Source: Amoebophrya sp. A120 (lineage: Eukaryota; Sar; Dinophyceae; Syndiniales; Amoebophryaceae). Taken from it: a stretch of DNA of 64,000 bases. Shown here one piece after another: positions 34,606 through 46,792 of this stretch. Positions within the stretch are counted from its first letter, which is position 1; each line of letters starts with the position of its first letter. Under the pieces are notes generated by a model. That model did not search any database and had not been told where the DNA came from. It saw only the letters and a list, made by a program, of their open reading frames with translations. The translations under genes and the position numbers were made by a program. The stretch is taken from positions 2,671,303 to 2,735,302 of the forward strand of contig CAJINV010000008.1 of the NCBI GenBank assembly GCA_905178155.1, read 5' to 3'.

Positions 34606-37600
34606 TTACAGCATGTCGATGTCGTCGGTATCTGACTCGGCGAGGATTTCCTCCCGTTCCCTGGATTCCCTGGTCGGGTCCGAATCCTCCGCGCTAGTTG
34701 CGTCCTTTTTCGAGGGGTACTCCATACTCCGCACGCAGTCGTTGTAGAGCTGCAGGCAGAACGCGATCCGCTTGTGCAACTGCGCCTGCGGTTCCGTCGT
34801 CCCGTAGACATCGTGCAGGTTCTTCGAGAGCAGCGCGTTTTTCTCAAAATCTATGGTCGCATTTATCACACCGTCCGCGATGGCCTGCAAGGATTTATTA
34901 TTTTGTCTAGCGAAAGTAGACCCCTGGAACTACTCAGCAGATTTAGACTTCTCGATAATCATAATTCTAATTGTTCATGCTGACAAGCATGTCATTACTT
35001 TTATTCACCAGAAACAAGATCGGCCGATGTAGCTGAAACAAGTAGCGCTGTGCCACTCCTGCTCGTATTTTGCAAACCATAAAATGCCAGTCGTCTATAC
35101 CTTCCCACATATTCCTGTTGCGTCCTCGACGCTTTCCAGCCCGAGTTTTTCAGCCACATCCGCCAGTGATATTTTGGAGTACGACACATTGATCTTTCTT
35201 AAACCCGTCTTAATCACGTTGTAGCGTAGCCGCATCACAAGCGTCAGCGTCCCGTCTTCCTTAAACAGCGCCTGGTGTCGCGTCACCACGGATTCGAATT
35301 GCGGTACGGACCCGCCCAACTATCCCAAGGGAAAAGATCCCCACCAACGATCTCATCAAGTCTGGAACTCTGCAAGAACAAATATCCGCCCAGGTTTTCT
35401 TTGCGAGTTTGCAACACGCATGACAACTTGCTTACAACGTGACGAATGCCGAAACCGGACTAAGCCTCCAATGTTGGGGAAGCTGCGGAGTACAAATGTT
35501 TCTGTAGACGCAAATTCGCATGACAACTTCGAGTCGTAGTTGGGGATGTTTTCATTTAGGATAGCCGCACAGCCTTGGTCACCTCTTCGTAGGGAAGCAA
35601 AAACTCCTTGAATTCGGGCTGCAGGAAGTGTTTTCGCGCCGGGATCTCCCCCATCAGCAGCTCCACGACCAGCGCGAACTTCCATGCGAGCAGTTTGAAA
35701 GCCACCGCTTTCTCCGAGGACTGAGGAGCCTTGCGGATTGCCTGTACAAGTAGTTTGGGTTTGGTTTTGTTTGTTTCTCGGGGTTAGGAAGAGTCGAAGG
35801 TGTCGTGGCTCATCTACCCTCGCTCGCGCAATTAATTTTCGGGCTCCTTCTGCGGCGACACAGTATGTAAGGTTTGCATATTGAACAGGACGCTCTGGAT
35901 CTCCACCTTCGTGGAGAATGAAAAACGCAGTACTGAAAAACCGCATTAAGTACCTGCATAAGCTTGCTGTGGGCATCAGAATACTGCAACTGGATACTTT
36001 TCATCCGCCCGATGTAGAAGAGATACCTGGAATTTTGACGCACCCGAAAGTTGGCCGTTTATTCTAAGCACCGTCCTGATGCCGAACAATCATATACAAA
36101 ATCCTCACTCCTGGTTCTGTCATGCCAATGAAGAAAAACCTCCTCCCACTACACAAGCGTATATTAGAGACAGTGCGCTGCAGCTCGGCTGCGTCTTGTA
36201 GCAGAAGACTAGTCTTTATTTTTCAGCAAAAAACCTGTACCTCGCGAACTCCGCGTTGGTCCTGTTTTCTGGAAAGGTTGTCTTGGACACAAACTGTGTT
36301 GCCTGGTCGAACAGATTGTACTTCACGTAGTTCCTCAGCACTAGATTCAACGTCGTCGCCTGTGTGTTAATTTCGTATAAATCATTCCGATTCGTTTTCA
36401 TCATGCCAAATTGCAAAACAGCTGTTCTGCCAAGGCCCAACGTAAATCAGATGAAGGCACAGCGATGCGGACGCGGAAAGAGCATTTCTTTATGCACCAC
36501 CACGCCTATTTTGCTTAGGTACAGAGTGGTAAATCGCATTCCGGGCGGCCAGCTGCAGGAAGTCGATGTATCAACATGTCAGCCTAAGGAACTCCCTATT
36601 CATCTATCAACATGTCAGCCAACGTGCAAGAACCTGCGTCCCAGCGTCCCGCCTGAGCACCGAAGTTCGGTATATCGCGAGCAGGTCGTTCCGTATCACT
36701 TCGCTGTCGTTGTACACCCGTGCGAAGTAGCCGTAGATCTTGCTCGCGAAAAAGTCCAACGTCCGCCGGTTGAGCCGCGAGAGTTGCGCGACTAGCTGCG
36801 CCACAAAGGTTTCCACTGAGGGCTTGTCAGACCCTTTCAGCAAAAAGTCCACGACCAGAATGGAAAAAAAGAATCCCACCTCGATCGGCTGCGGCTTACT
36901 GCTGCTTCCGCTGCTGGTTGCGCTCGAGCTGGCGGCGGTTTTATTGCTCGACATATCAACTGTAAAAATGTCTGGGTCTGGAAGAATTCATGTTTGTCAT
37001 GCTTGTCTGGCATGACTCTTAAATCTGTCATGCATGTTACCCAAGAGCTCCGTTTTTCTGTAATGCAGAAGCGCAGTTTGTCATGCAGAATAGGCAACAC
37101 CTAGGAGCTCAGAAACTTGTCATGCTGAGCCAGCATTTGTAGCGTCATCATGAGACGCCACCCAGCATCACAAGTTTCCAGACCCAGACATTTTTACTTT
37201 TGATACGACACCTGTAGTCCTGATTCCCCCGCTGCTGGGTCGAAGTTGTTACCGCTCACCCCCGCAGCCTCTTTCAAGGCCTGTTCCAGCTCCTTATCCT
37301 GAAGAAAAACGTCCCCACTCCAGAGTTGTCATGCTAAACAAAATGCGACACACTTTGCCCCCCCATTGTACCATGGCCGCAGATGGCTTGGCACGCAGGG
37401 CGGGTGGGTCAGGCGGACACCGAAGTGCCATCACCATCATCTCCCGGCCACTATATCCCAACTCTGATCTCGCCAACCAACCATACTGCGCCAACAACCA
37501 TACTGTGCCAACTTGTGCCAACTTGCCAACTCCAGAGTTGTCATGCAGATTTGCAATGACAAAGACATTTGTGATGCGCATACCCATGGTAGACATTTCC

Positions 37601-38518
37601 AATCGTGTTTTGCAATTTGTGATGCTGAGAACAGGATGAGCAGATGGATCTGTGATGCGGCTGCACTTGCTAACCTGCACTACACTACGGAGTGCAACTT
37701 GTCATGCGCGACTCCCAAAACTCATAGGTTTGTGTTGCAAAATCCCCATCTTGACTATGGGGTGGGGACGTTTTTACACAGGATACTCCTCGGCCAGCGG
37801 TTGCTTACTCGCCGCCCCTTCCTTGGCCAGCAGGGTAAGCAGCATCTCCTTCCGCTCGTCCTTGTCGGAAAGAAGCACTTCCACACACCGTCGCAACACG
37901 GGCCCGGTCTGTCAAAATGAAAAACAGTTCTCCCGCCGCGAGAGTGACACACAGCTATATGTACAGCTTGGGAAGAAGATGGTGCAAGCTTTTTTGATTT
38001 TTGAAACCTCTCCATGATCCTTCCGAGTTTTTTAAGTTAAGTACATACTTCAGCACAAATACAAATGCAAGTTGTCTATCGATTACGCTGGATGTAAGTA
38101 TCGTAGACATGGAAGCGGCACTTGCCACGGAAAGGTTGCTCTGCGTGTCGACGTTCTACTCCAGAAGAGCAAAAGCGGTTCGCAGGCTCCTGCCACATAC
38201 AAGAAATGCTTCCTCTGCTGCTCAGCAAGTTATTTACAAAACAAGAAAGCTGTCTCGTGCATTCGACACGCGGCGGGTCGCATTTCATTGACATACGGTC
38301 AGGGTTCTCTTTAGCACCGCGAGCTGGAGCTTCGACAACGCACGGAGATCCACACTGGCGACGGCCTGCTGTATGGCAAGGATGGTGGCTCCCATCTTCT
38401 TGATTACTTCCACGTTTTCGTCCGGAACCTGGTCATCTTTCGTCGCGTCCGTCATCTCCACGTCGGATAGGCCCGTCCCAGTCTTGTTGGAGGCCGCCGC
38501 CTTCTGCGCCTCGGGCAT
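34606..38518 (-). CDS. RPN3: 26S proteasome lid subunit RPN3/PSMD3, nine exons, 533 aa
   Basis: Non-ATPase lid subunit of the 19S regulatory particle, a PCI-domain scaffold for the lid. Exons: 38297-38518, 37786-37908, 37206-37289, 36634-36948, 36241-36359, 35954-36026, 35565-35741, 35101-35310, 34606-34884. The sum is 1602 nt, giving 533 aa against 534 in human PSMD3. Diagnostic stretches: RNYVKYNLFDQATQFVSK, YLFYIGRMKSIQLQYSDA, VVELLMGEIPARKHF, GTLTLVMRLRYNVIKTGLRK, YSKISLADVAEKLGL, and AIADGVINATIDFEKN with HKRIAFCLQLYND in the last exon. The PCI region is complete. The N-terminus (MPEAQKAAASNK) is short and acidic. Three introns are introners (families B, C and a decayed one); the others are ordinary GT-AG. 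The exon 7/8 junction is the least certain, because several cut points inside a GCGG repeat are possible. Confidence 0.95.
35321..35563. mobile_element. Decayed introner, family C-related, in RPN3
   Basis: The left end is TATCCCAAGGGAAAAGATCC. The right end reverse-complements to TATCCTAAATGAAAACATCC, and both continue into a CCCCAAC-type segment. The interior carries GCATGACAACTT twice. Flanking pentamers do not match, so the duplication has decayed or the boundary has shifted. Confidence 0.75.
36949..37210. mobile_element. Introner, family B, copy in RPN3
   Basis: The duplication CGACA at 36949-36953 and 37206-37210 flanks a 252-bp element starting TATCAACTGTAAAAATGTCT and ending TTTTTACTTTTGATA. 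The TIR match is near perfect through TGTCTGGGTCTGGAA. Clean removal gives SGLQVSSNKTAA. Confidence 0.95.
37290..37790. mobile_element. Introner, family C, long copy in RPN3
   Basis: The duplication CTCCT at 37290-37294 and 37786-37790 flanks a 491-bp element starting TATCCTGAAGAAAAACGTCC and ending GTTTTTACACAGGATA. Clean removal gives QPLAEELEQALKEAA. The interior shares TGTGATGC and ACTACACTACGGA with the 60-kb copy and has an extra insert near 37340-37510. Confidence 0.95.
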
Positions 38519-41113
38519 GGCCGATCCGGGTTTTGGTTTCAGAAAAACTTGTTTCCACCTTGGCGGCAGCCACAATCAAATATATGAGAGCTTATTCTCG
38601 CTATAAAACTATTGATTCATCAAAGTTCGCTAGACAGATTCCACCTTCCTTCGTTCGCTATACTAGGGATTAACCGTGTGAGTGTACGTCTTCTGCCCAC
38701 AGTAAAGTTGAGCACCTCAGGATTTCGTTTGCGGGTATTCGTTTTCGTTTCTCAAGGAGGAACGTAGAAGTAATGTAAATCGGCACTAGTGTGTGACTAG
38801 CTTTAGAATTGCTTACTCTTGCTTTGGTCGCTGGAAGATGGAGGTGCAGATGATGGCAAAGAAAAGCTACTATCGAGCGATGAAAGTCACTGCACCTAAC
38901 TGTTGAGAATCTTCAAAATCTAGATATGAAAGAACTGTCGTTAGACTATAGGTACTTAAGTAAGGATCAGCTTCGCTTGTTCCGTGTCGACTTCATCTCT
39001 GGCACCTGATTACAATGTAATTATTCGTCCGATTATACGCGGTTTTCAATTCCAGAGGGATCTTTTTTAATATGTGCCGGTGGAGTCGCGGCATTAACGA
39101 TTGAAGTACCTTGTAATTGCTTCCACCTGTTGAATCTATATAGGACACCCGTGAAGGAGGTGGCATGGTATCGATCTTCCGTGCGAAAGAAACATAAATG
39201 CCGCAGCACAGTGAGAAAAGAGCCGGGCGCGCATTCTGCGGTAATGTTGAGGCTATTGGTGCCGCGGCATCACGACATAAGTAGGTGGCCATGAAGGCTT
39301 CGCGAACGCGCGATGTCGAACACAGTTTCTCCTGCGTCTTTTTCCGCTTTTGCGGCCGGGTCGCCGTTATTTTCTGCGAAAATTATAACAGTGAAATTTG
39401 GATTTTTGGTAGTTGCAAGTCAGGTGTTGTGACGAAACGTCAGGAACACCGGTCGAGTTTTTTCTGTCCACTTGCACGGTAACCCACATGTAGTTCGAGC
39501 ACCACCGTCCCTGCACCTGATGTAGATATAGTGGGCTCGCAGGTAGCAGAGGCTTGAGGCAGGCAGCCCTGATTATCTGATCGGATGCTCACTTAATCAT
39601 AGGATCGGTCGTGAGCATGTTGGTCCAGCATCGTGCCTTGTAGGAGTCGTTGATTTTTCTATGCTGAACTCGACGCCTCCCTCTGGCATCCTCAGATAAG
39701 CACGGCGGCGCAACCGGCGGAATCTTCAGAAAGGTGTAAGTACGTAGCTTTGGGCATCTGCTGATACACGGCGCGCCTTGTCAGGCAGATACGCGCGACG
39801 CTATCACCTAGGATTTTCAAATACCTGGTGATAGGCCGCCGAGCTGTCGAGAAGACAAAGCTGGTCGACAAGAAGTAGAAGGTCCGTTCAAAAAAAGCAC
39901 AACATGCAAAACATTCTGTCATTAGATGAGTAGAGGTGGCACGTTTTCAATATTATATATCGGGATGGCTCTGCACGTGCACCTCTGCAGCTTGGCTTTC
40001 TTACGTAGAAGAATGCGTATTGGTAAAGTACTACTGCACCTCCCAGAAGCTGCGCGACACGACAGCGCAGAACCGTCCGCTCGTAAAAATAGCCTCGTTG
40101 TGCACGATACGGAGGTTGTTTTGTACACTCAAGGACCACTGGAAAATGGTAATCTTTATCTTTCATCCAAATACACCTGCAATGTGAAGATCCTGTACTT
40201 TTTCTGATAGAAGTTGTAGTACTAGCGGGCGACAGCACAGTGTAAATATCATATACAGCAGGCAAAGAAGTGGTGCTACATGTCGTATGTGTTGATGTTC
40301 GACGAAACCATGATTCCAACTAAAGCGTGTGCGAAGTATGGTCTACGAAAGTGGGTTCTTGTAAATTTAATTGATGATATTTTATGTGCTTTCGTCCTTT
40401 ACAGCTAACAGATATCAGCTGCTAGCTGGCTGCAGAGTTAGGTATAGGCTGTTCCTGGAATGGTCGCACTAGCCAAAAACACTCCGCCCGACCAGCAATG
40501 ATAGATCACTCGGTCAGACAGAGTGCTGAGCCCAGTAAAACCTCAAGAACGGAAGAAGCTCGACGGAAAGAGAGGTGAAAAAAATGATCAGTGTTTATTT
40601 GTACAATCAGGTTGTTCTTCAAATCTTCTCGAAGAAGATTTTCCAATGTTCATCGCCTATCATCAAAACTAATCACTGCGTCTGGCCAAACATCACACTG
40701 GTCACTCTCACCCTCATGTCCGGAGCTGGCGCGGACAGGATCAAAGAGCTCCGAGTGTTACGTAACAGTTGTTGCATAATTCCAGCATAATTCGTCACTA
40801 CTGCACAGGGACACGGCTACGAAAGGCTTACGCCCTTGACCGGAATCGGAAAGAGAAAGCAGTGAAATTTTTCATCCTCGGACGCGCCATTTGTTCGAAC
40901 TTATTTATGATTTTGCTCGTCGTATTTTTTGTTCTGTAATTGCGTCGATTCCCCTGCGCTTCCGCTTCCGCCGACCCTTCGCCTTCCAAATAAAGAATGC
41001 TCGTCCCGGCAGATGATGATGAAGTGTGAATAGATACTGAAATCAGTACAGCCTGCTGCTGTATCTCGTCGCTCTACGACTCCCGCCGTCCAAGGACCAT
41101 GACCGCGGTGCCT
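38519..41113. other. Long intergenic region, no supported gene
   Basis: 2.6 kb between the RPN3 start and the 3' end of the H4-like gene. Small frames at 38993-39292, 39888-40319 and 40575-40790 have mixed composition, no domain and no convincing exon partners. One short genuine exon could be hidden here. No repeat, introner end or RNA gene was seen. Confidence 0.5.
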
Positions 41114-42439
41114 TTACATACCGTAACCGTAGAGGTCGCGGCCCTTTCGCTTTAGTGCGTACACAATATCCAGCGGCTTCACCGTCTTGCGCTTCGCGTG
41201 CTCACAATACCTGCGTTCAGAAGTGAAAATTATATTTTTATTTTCGCTCTTTTTCTTGCTGTCTCGATTACTGGCTGTCCTACCTCTGCATGTCTGCTAA
41301 CGCTGACACAAGGAAAGTCTAAATTATGAGCGCAGCACGGGAGATTCATTGATAAAGGACTCCTCGCATGAGCTCACATGCATCCGCGACACATCGAGTT
41401 CCCAAAAACAACTACATCAAAATTCATCGTTCGTTGTAAATATGTACGTGGTGGCGTCGCGCAGCGTTGATTCCAGAAAGATTCGCAGCTCGGAACGAAT
41501 TTCGTCGTAAATCGGCTTTGAAATTCGCTTGACGCCGCCTCTTCGCGCCAACCGCCGGATGGCCGGCTTGGTAATTCCCGAAAGCGTGCTGTCCTTAATC
41601 TGCGAGATACGGTTCTTGCCTGGTAAGATTTTGTTTTGATGCAGGGAATAGATTTCTGATCAGCTTCCGCACAGCAGGAGAGAAAACAATCCAAATTTTC
41701 ATTCTATGCTTAAAGTATTTTTAGTCTTCTCATCTTGACATGCATAGTCAAATTCCAAGAAACGAGTCGAATCAAATTCATGTTGAAAATGCAGTCCTCT
41801 TTCGGCTCTGTTTGTGACAAGTACCCATGTTTTTCTTTTCCAGCAAATGACCACCGGATTTCTTCGCTTTGTTCATCACGGAATATTTGTCACCACCCTT
41901 CTTTTCTTCGATTCCGATTACGAACCCGCCCGCAAATTGGTTGTTTTGATTATCTGGTACAGATTTTTTTTTGCAAAAAATGGCATTTCCTCACACAGAA
42001 GAAACCGCTTCGACAAAAACGCAAAATCCGAGCGCTGTTGCCGAAGCCTTCGTCTACTACATCATACAAAAGTGAGATAAAGGAAAACAACATGACGAAG
42101 ATAATTATGCACAGCACAATAGGCATTTGATGTATCGAAGCAAGAAACCGAAAATGTAAATGGTAAACAAGTACTGCCGAATTTGTATCCCGCCCATGCT
42201 GTCTTTTGTGCTTTCTTCTTTTCCCCCACCATATCGCCGGCTTTGTCCCCCATTTTCAACTTCCACTCGCTCGCCTTGCTCAGCTTCTTGTCGTCCTCAA
42301 ATTTCTTCGCCCAATCTGGACCTTCGTCTTTCTTGTCATTGATGTACGACCCATCTTTTTTCGGTGGATAGTTCCCCGGATGAATGTCGTGCTGCTGCAC
42401 AAAGCCGGGGAAACCCAGGTTTTCTTGGTGGCCCTGCAT
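41114..42439 (-). CDS. Histone H4-fold protein with long N-terminal extension, four exons, 220 aa
   Basis: Exons: 42175-42439, 41825-41953, 41448-41619, 41114-41210. All introns are GT-AG with matching phases (1, 1, 2), 663 nt in total. The C-terminal 90 residues are plainly H4: [20 protein letters not shown], then an altered helix ([17 protein letters not shown]), then [20 protein letters not shown] and GRDLYGYG. The first about 130 residues replace the usual 25-residue H4 tail with a lysine- and aspartate-rich, glycine-containing region ([51 protein letters not shown]). The H4 tail motif GKGGKGLGKGGAKRH is absent. The extension is joined by two phase-matched introns, so it looks like one gene, but a false join across the 41954-42174 or 41620-41824 introns cannot be excluded. 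It may be a specialised H4 variant, or an unrelated protein with an H4 fold. Confidence 0.8.
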
Positions 42440-43749
42440 CTTGTACGTATACGTTCGCGCGCGATGTTGACTACTGTGATAAACTCCGCTTTTGGATTGC
42501 GATGCTGAAAGTACTTAGAACAATTATTCTTTCCCCAAAGCGCTGCTTTGGTATTGTTGCTGTGTGAAACTAGGTATTAAAATTGCTGTTGTAGTGCTGT
42601 CTAGTAGAACCGTATGAATAAAGAGAGTGAAACTAAATCGAACTTTTAGAGCTACGTCGAGAAACCCTGAGGCTTCTACTGTTATGTACTTAGCTCTCCC
42701 TGGGGTCAAGTTGCAGAAGGTTCTTTAGTTTGGTTGGATGCGCGATTCAGATTGATTGCGTCAGGCAGAACAGACTCTTTTGTCGACATTTTCATTGCGA
42801 CGTCTTCGTCGTGCATGACTGCTTCGTATACGTATTCCGGACTCGCCGCGGATCTTCACGCGTATATTCCTTTGGCACTATGACTGACACTATCGCTAAT
42901 ATCGAGTAGATCCAATATTTAGCTTCAGTAGTTCTGCAACTCATTTTGATGTGATCGTGGTTTTCACACCGCTACAAGGCAAGAATCGGGTGAACTTGAG
43001 GACGCTCGTTGGATCGCATTTCAAAATTCGAGTTCCTCTTTTAATTATCGACATGTAGCGAACAATTTCATCCGGAGCAATGAACCCGTATTTTGGCGGT
43101 TTCTTGTGTCACGCGTGTGTCATCAGAAAAAATTTTCGTTTTGGAACTGCGAACTTCGAGGCTGTATATCAACAAGACTTTGCCTGGCGGACCAGGTCTA
43201 GTTCTTTCTGAGGGTTCTGTCTGCTGCAGGTTGTCGCTGTCCCCGCTTCATGCCAGTGACATGACACGTCCTTGGTAAAGACTGAGTGTGTTGACTCATT
43301 CCTGCTAGAAAGGCTATTTCCGCAGGAGAACGTCGACAAAGCGTAGACCATACATGCATCAGTGCAAGGATATTGCACATGATGACGTGAGTCTGCTATA
43401 GTGTACGAAAAGTAAAAACAGAAATGAAAAACTACAAATACGCGTGAAAGACGTGTATGCTTACGATATGTAACATGAAGTCAAATTCTATCTAAAAATA
43501 GGCCGAGGCTGTTGAGGGCTACTCAAAATCTTAGCTGTTAGTAGAAAACTGACGCCTCCCCTCTTTGTCACTTTTGCAGGCTATGCAAGACAGCTCCATG
43601 TGGATCATAGGGACGCAGTGGGAATAGCTTTTTGTCTTTGGTAGGAAGAGAAACAGGTTTTAAACAAAAACAATTTCTTCATCAATGATGTGGGGCGGCG
43701 CTTGCTCTCCCCTGCTGGAAGAGGACAGAAACGAATCTGCTCCACTCTT
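42440..43749. other. Intergenic region, no supported gene
   Basis: Lies between the H4-like gene start and the EF-hand gene stop. Frames at 43093-43380 overlap on opposite strands. No motif, repeat or RNA gene was seen. It should include the promoter of the H4-like gene. Confidence 0.5.
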
Positions 43750-46700
43750 TTAAGCCTTTTCAAACTCCAGACTTTCAAGCCTGCTGGCGCCTCCGCCCTT
43801 CAGAAAAAAAGAGAGCTCCATGGACAGCTCTTCTACGGAGTACCGTCCCGAGCGCTCGGCTTCCGATAAGCAGCAAACCCACTCCGCGTAACTGACCTTG
43901 TTGTCGCCGTCTGCGTCAAACCGGTCGAGCAGCTCTTCAATCAAAAATTTCTTTGTTTGGTTGGCTACGTGCGGCTTGTATCCAGTGTAAAAACGTACGA
44001 CCCGGGACCTAGTACCCATATTCATCCTGCACAGCCGCACAACTCGCAGAAAGCTTAGTTGTGTCTCTATTGTTGCGCTTCGCAGTGAAAAGAAACATTT
44101 TGATTGCATATGGTCTTTTGAACTAGATTTGCATGCAATTCTGAAATCCTGACAATGCAGAGTCCTGCCTTTTAATGGAGGATGTTGAATCATGCTTCGC
44201 TAATCTATCACCACGAAGCTAGTCCGCGCCTATTGATCTTGTGAACATGCGAAATAAAGTCCCGCACAGCTACTTGATTTGCGCACTTCAAATGAGATCA
44301 CGTCTTGATTTTAGGGGGGCCACATGGGTGTCGATTTTTACAAAGGATAGCTTGTACATCTTCTCCAGTTCCTGCCGGTTTACGAACCCGCTGCCGTCCC
44401 GGTCCATCGTGTCGAACACTTTGTCGATCTTCGCCTTCCAGGCCTGTTGTAGTAACGAGTAACGATGGCATGATGATGGAAAGAAACAGTGAACTTTTTC
44501 GCCGTTCCTCACCCCATGCACAGAACTTCAACAAGCGGTGCGAATCTATAGCTTTTTTCTGTCTGCTAATTTCTTACAGAAAAAAATCTGTTTATTGCGT
44601 ACCTTTCGATAAATCTCTGGGCCGTTGATTTCGTCGACCTTATTTGCGATCTCCTTAGCTAGAACCTGGATACTCTGCATGCTGTCCGGGGCCAGGATCT
44701 GGTCTGCGGGAATCACGGCTCCCGTATTTTGCTTCCGCACCTCCGCCGCCAGTTGCGAGAAAAGCCCAATCAAATGCGGGCTAACTACCACGCCGGGCTT
44801 GCCTGTTGGGAGATAAAAATCACAGTGCGTTTGACAGTGAATAATATGGTCATTGTGGGGCAGTGCGACATCGGACGTCGATTTTTTCACTTTTCTACTA
44901 AGTAATCAGAATCAAAAAAGTCGAAGATAGAACTAGAGCGAAGCAACCAACATCGGTGGAAAACAGAAAAGGGCACGCAGCGAAACAAAGGACACGGAGT
45001 AGTCGAAAGTTAGTAGATACTCAATATGCACAGCGTGGACCATGCTTTTATATATACCGTTTTGGTTATGGTTTCTCGGATCCCCGATCTCCATCGCGAT
45101 TCGCTGTATCAGCTTGAGCACGTTGCTGAAGACAATCCCGGTGCGCTTCTTGAGCAAGCGGGTGCAGCAGACCTTGCAAATGAGCGCCACGATGAGCATG
45201 TCCAGGTTGTTGTTTTTCTTCGCCAGCAGCCGCATCGAGTCCGCCAGCTGTCGGAGCTTTTGCACCTGTTTCAGCGTGATCCCCACGTCGAATTCGGGCT
45301 GCAGCGCGTCCTTGCAGAGCGCGCCCGCCAGCTTCGCGACCGTGGGCTCCAGCTCCTTCGTCATGCCCGGCAGCGTGAGCCCGGGGCCGAGGAAGAACTC
45401 CGCGACGGTTTTCAAAAGCGGAAAGATGTCCTTGTCCTTCCGCACCAAATTGGCGTCCTCCTCCCACCAATTCTGGTTCTGCAGCTGCTCCATCTGCTTC
45501 ACCTGGTTCTCGATCTTCGACGCCCCCGTGAATTGCTCCCGCATCTTCTGCTTGACGTTCTCCAGCTCCTCCTCTCTGCCCAGGCCGAAAAACTTCTTCG
45601 CAATCTCCACGTTGGAAATCAAGTCCTCCGGCTGCAGGGGCTTCTCCTCCTTCCGCGGCTGCGACCCCTGCTTTTTGGTTGTCGTTGTGCTTCCTCCTGG
45701 TGTCGGCCCCAGCCCCAGTGCCTGCGCCGCGGCCTTCTTCGCGCTCTGCTCGTCGGTGGCCTGCAGGAGCGTGGGGTTCAGCTTCACCTGCTTCAGCTGC
45801 TTCACGTTCCGTTCCGTCAGCTTCCCCGTCGGGCTGCCCTTCTGTAATTTTCCCACCATCTGCGCCGCGGTCGCCAGCGTCGGCAGCAGCTTCTTGCCCT
45901 TGGCCCGCATCAGCGCCGGGCCGACGTCCGCGTCACGGCGGTTCGCCCGTTGGTGCGCCCCCGCGCCGCCGCTTCCCAGGTCGGTGATCTGGGGGCCCCG
46001 CCACGCGTTGTTCGCGATCGACAAAGGGTTGTTGGTGCCCACGGCCTCCAGCTGGCTCCGCATGGAGGCCAGCTGCGACATGCCGTGGTCCAGGAAGTGC
46101 CACTTCCGCTGCGTGATCTCGTCGGTGGACAGCTGGTGGTAGAACGTCACGCAGAGTTTCGGGGAGGTGCGCACCGACCGCATTTTCGGGAAGTCCACGC
46201 CGAACTGCGGGAGGTAGACCGCGTGGGTCTGCGGGGGGTCCTTGGCCAGGTCGCGGCCCACCTGGTGCAGCGGACACACGGCCGCCACCTGCACCGGGGG
46301 CATGGGGCCCGACATGTCGTGGCCCAGCCCGATCCGCTCCGCCTCCGCTAGCTTGGAGCTCTCCGTGCACATCTTCTGCAGCTGGTGCTTCAGGTGCTCC
46401 TGGTCCCGCATGGAGTCCAGCGTGTTGCGGGCCAGCGGGTTCTCGAAGTTCTCGGACCCGTCCAGGCAGAACCGGGTGGCCATGATGCTCCGCTTGCTGG
46501 ACGGGAAGGACCGGAGCCGCGGCGGCGGCGGGTTCGGGTCGTTGTCGTCCAGCACCTCGACGGTGGTGGGCTTCTGGTGCACCAACTCGTCCACGCTCCA
46601 GTGCAGCGGCGGCTGGCGCTGCGCGTCGATGCCGCGGTTCGGGCTCATGCCCCCCGTGTACGCGGAGCTGTCCACGTCCGGGTAGTACTCCTTCGCGGGC

Positions 46701-46792
46701 AGGGAGGGCGTCTTCGGCATCTTGCGCATGGCGTCCTCCACCTGCACGCGCGTCACGGACACGCCCGACAAACCGCACACACTGATCGCCAT
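43750..46792 (-). CDS. EF-hand calcium-binding protein, four exons, 765 aa
   Basis: Exons: 45058-46792, 44603-44802, 44358-44443, 43750-44026. Introns are GT-AG and phases fit (2298 nt). The start ATG gives MAISVCGLSGVSVTRVQ. The first 580 residues, in one GC-rich exon, have no domain I recognise. They include a proline-rich patch (DDNDPNPPPPRLRSF), a lysine-rich region (GKLTERNVKQLKQVKL), a helical part (EELENVKQKMREQF) and a helical bundle ending IVFSNVLKLIQRIAMEIGD. Two canonical EF-hand loops follow, DRDGSGFVNRQE in exon 3 and DADGDNKVSYAEW in exon 4, both with the expected oxygen ligands and glycine at loop position 6. That predicts calcium-dependent function (family knowledge). Partner and location are unknown. 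Confidence 0.85.

Noticed and set aside
45026-46142. Long plus-strand frames (up to 366 codons) opposite the EF-hand gene
   Set aside because: They mirror a GC-rich coding exon. The minus strand has EF-hand loops and phase-matched introns, while the plus strand has neither.
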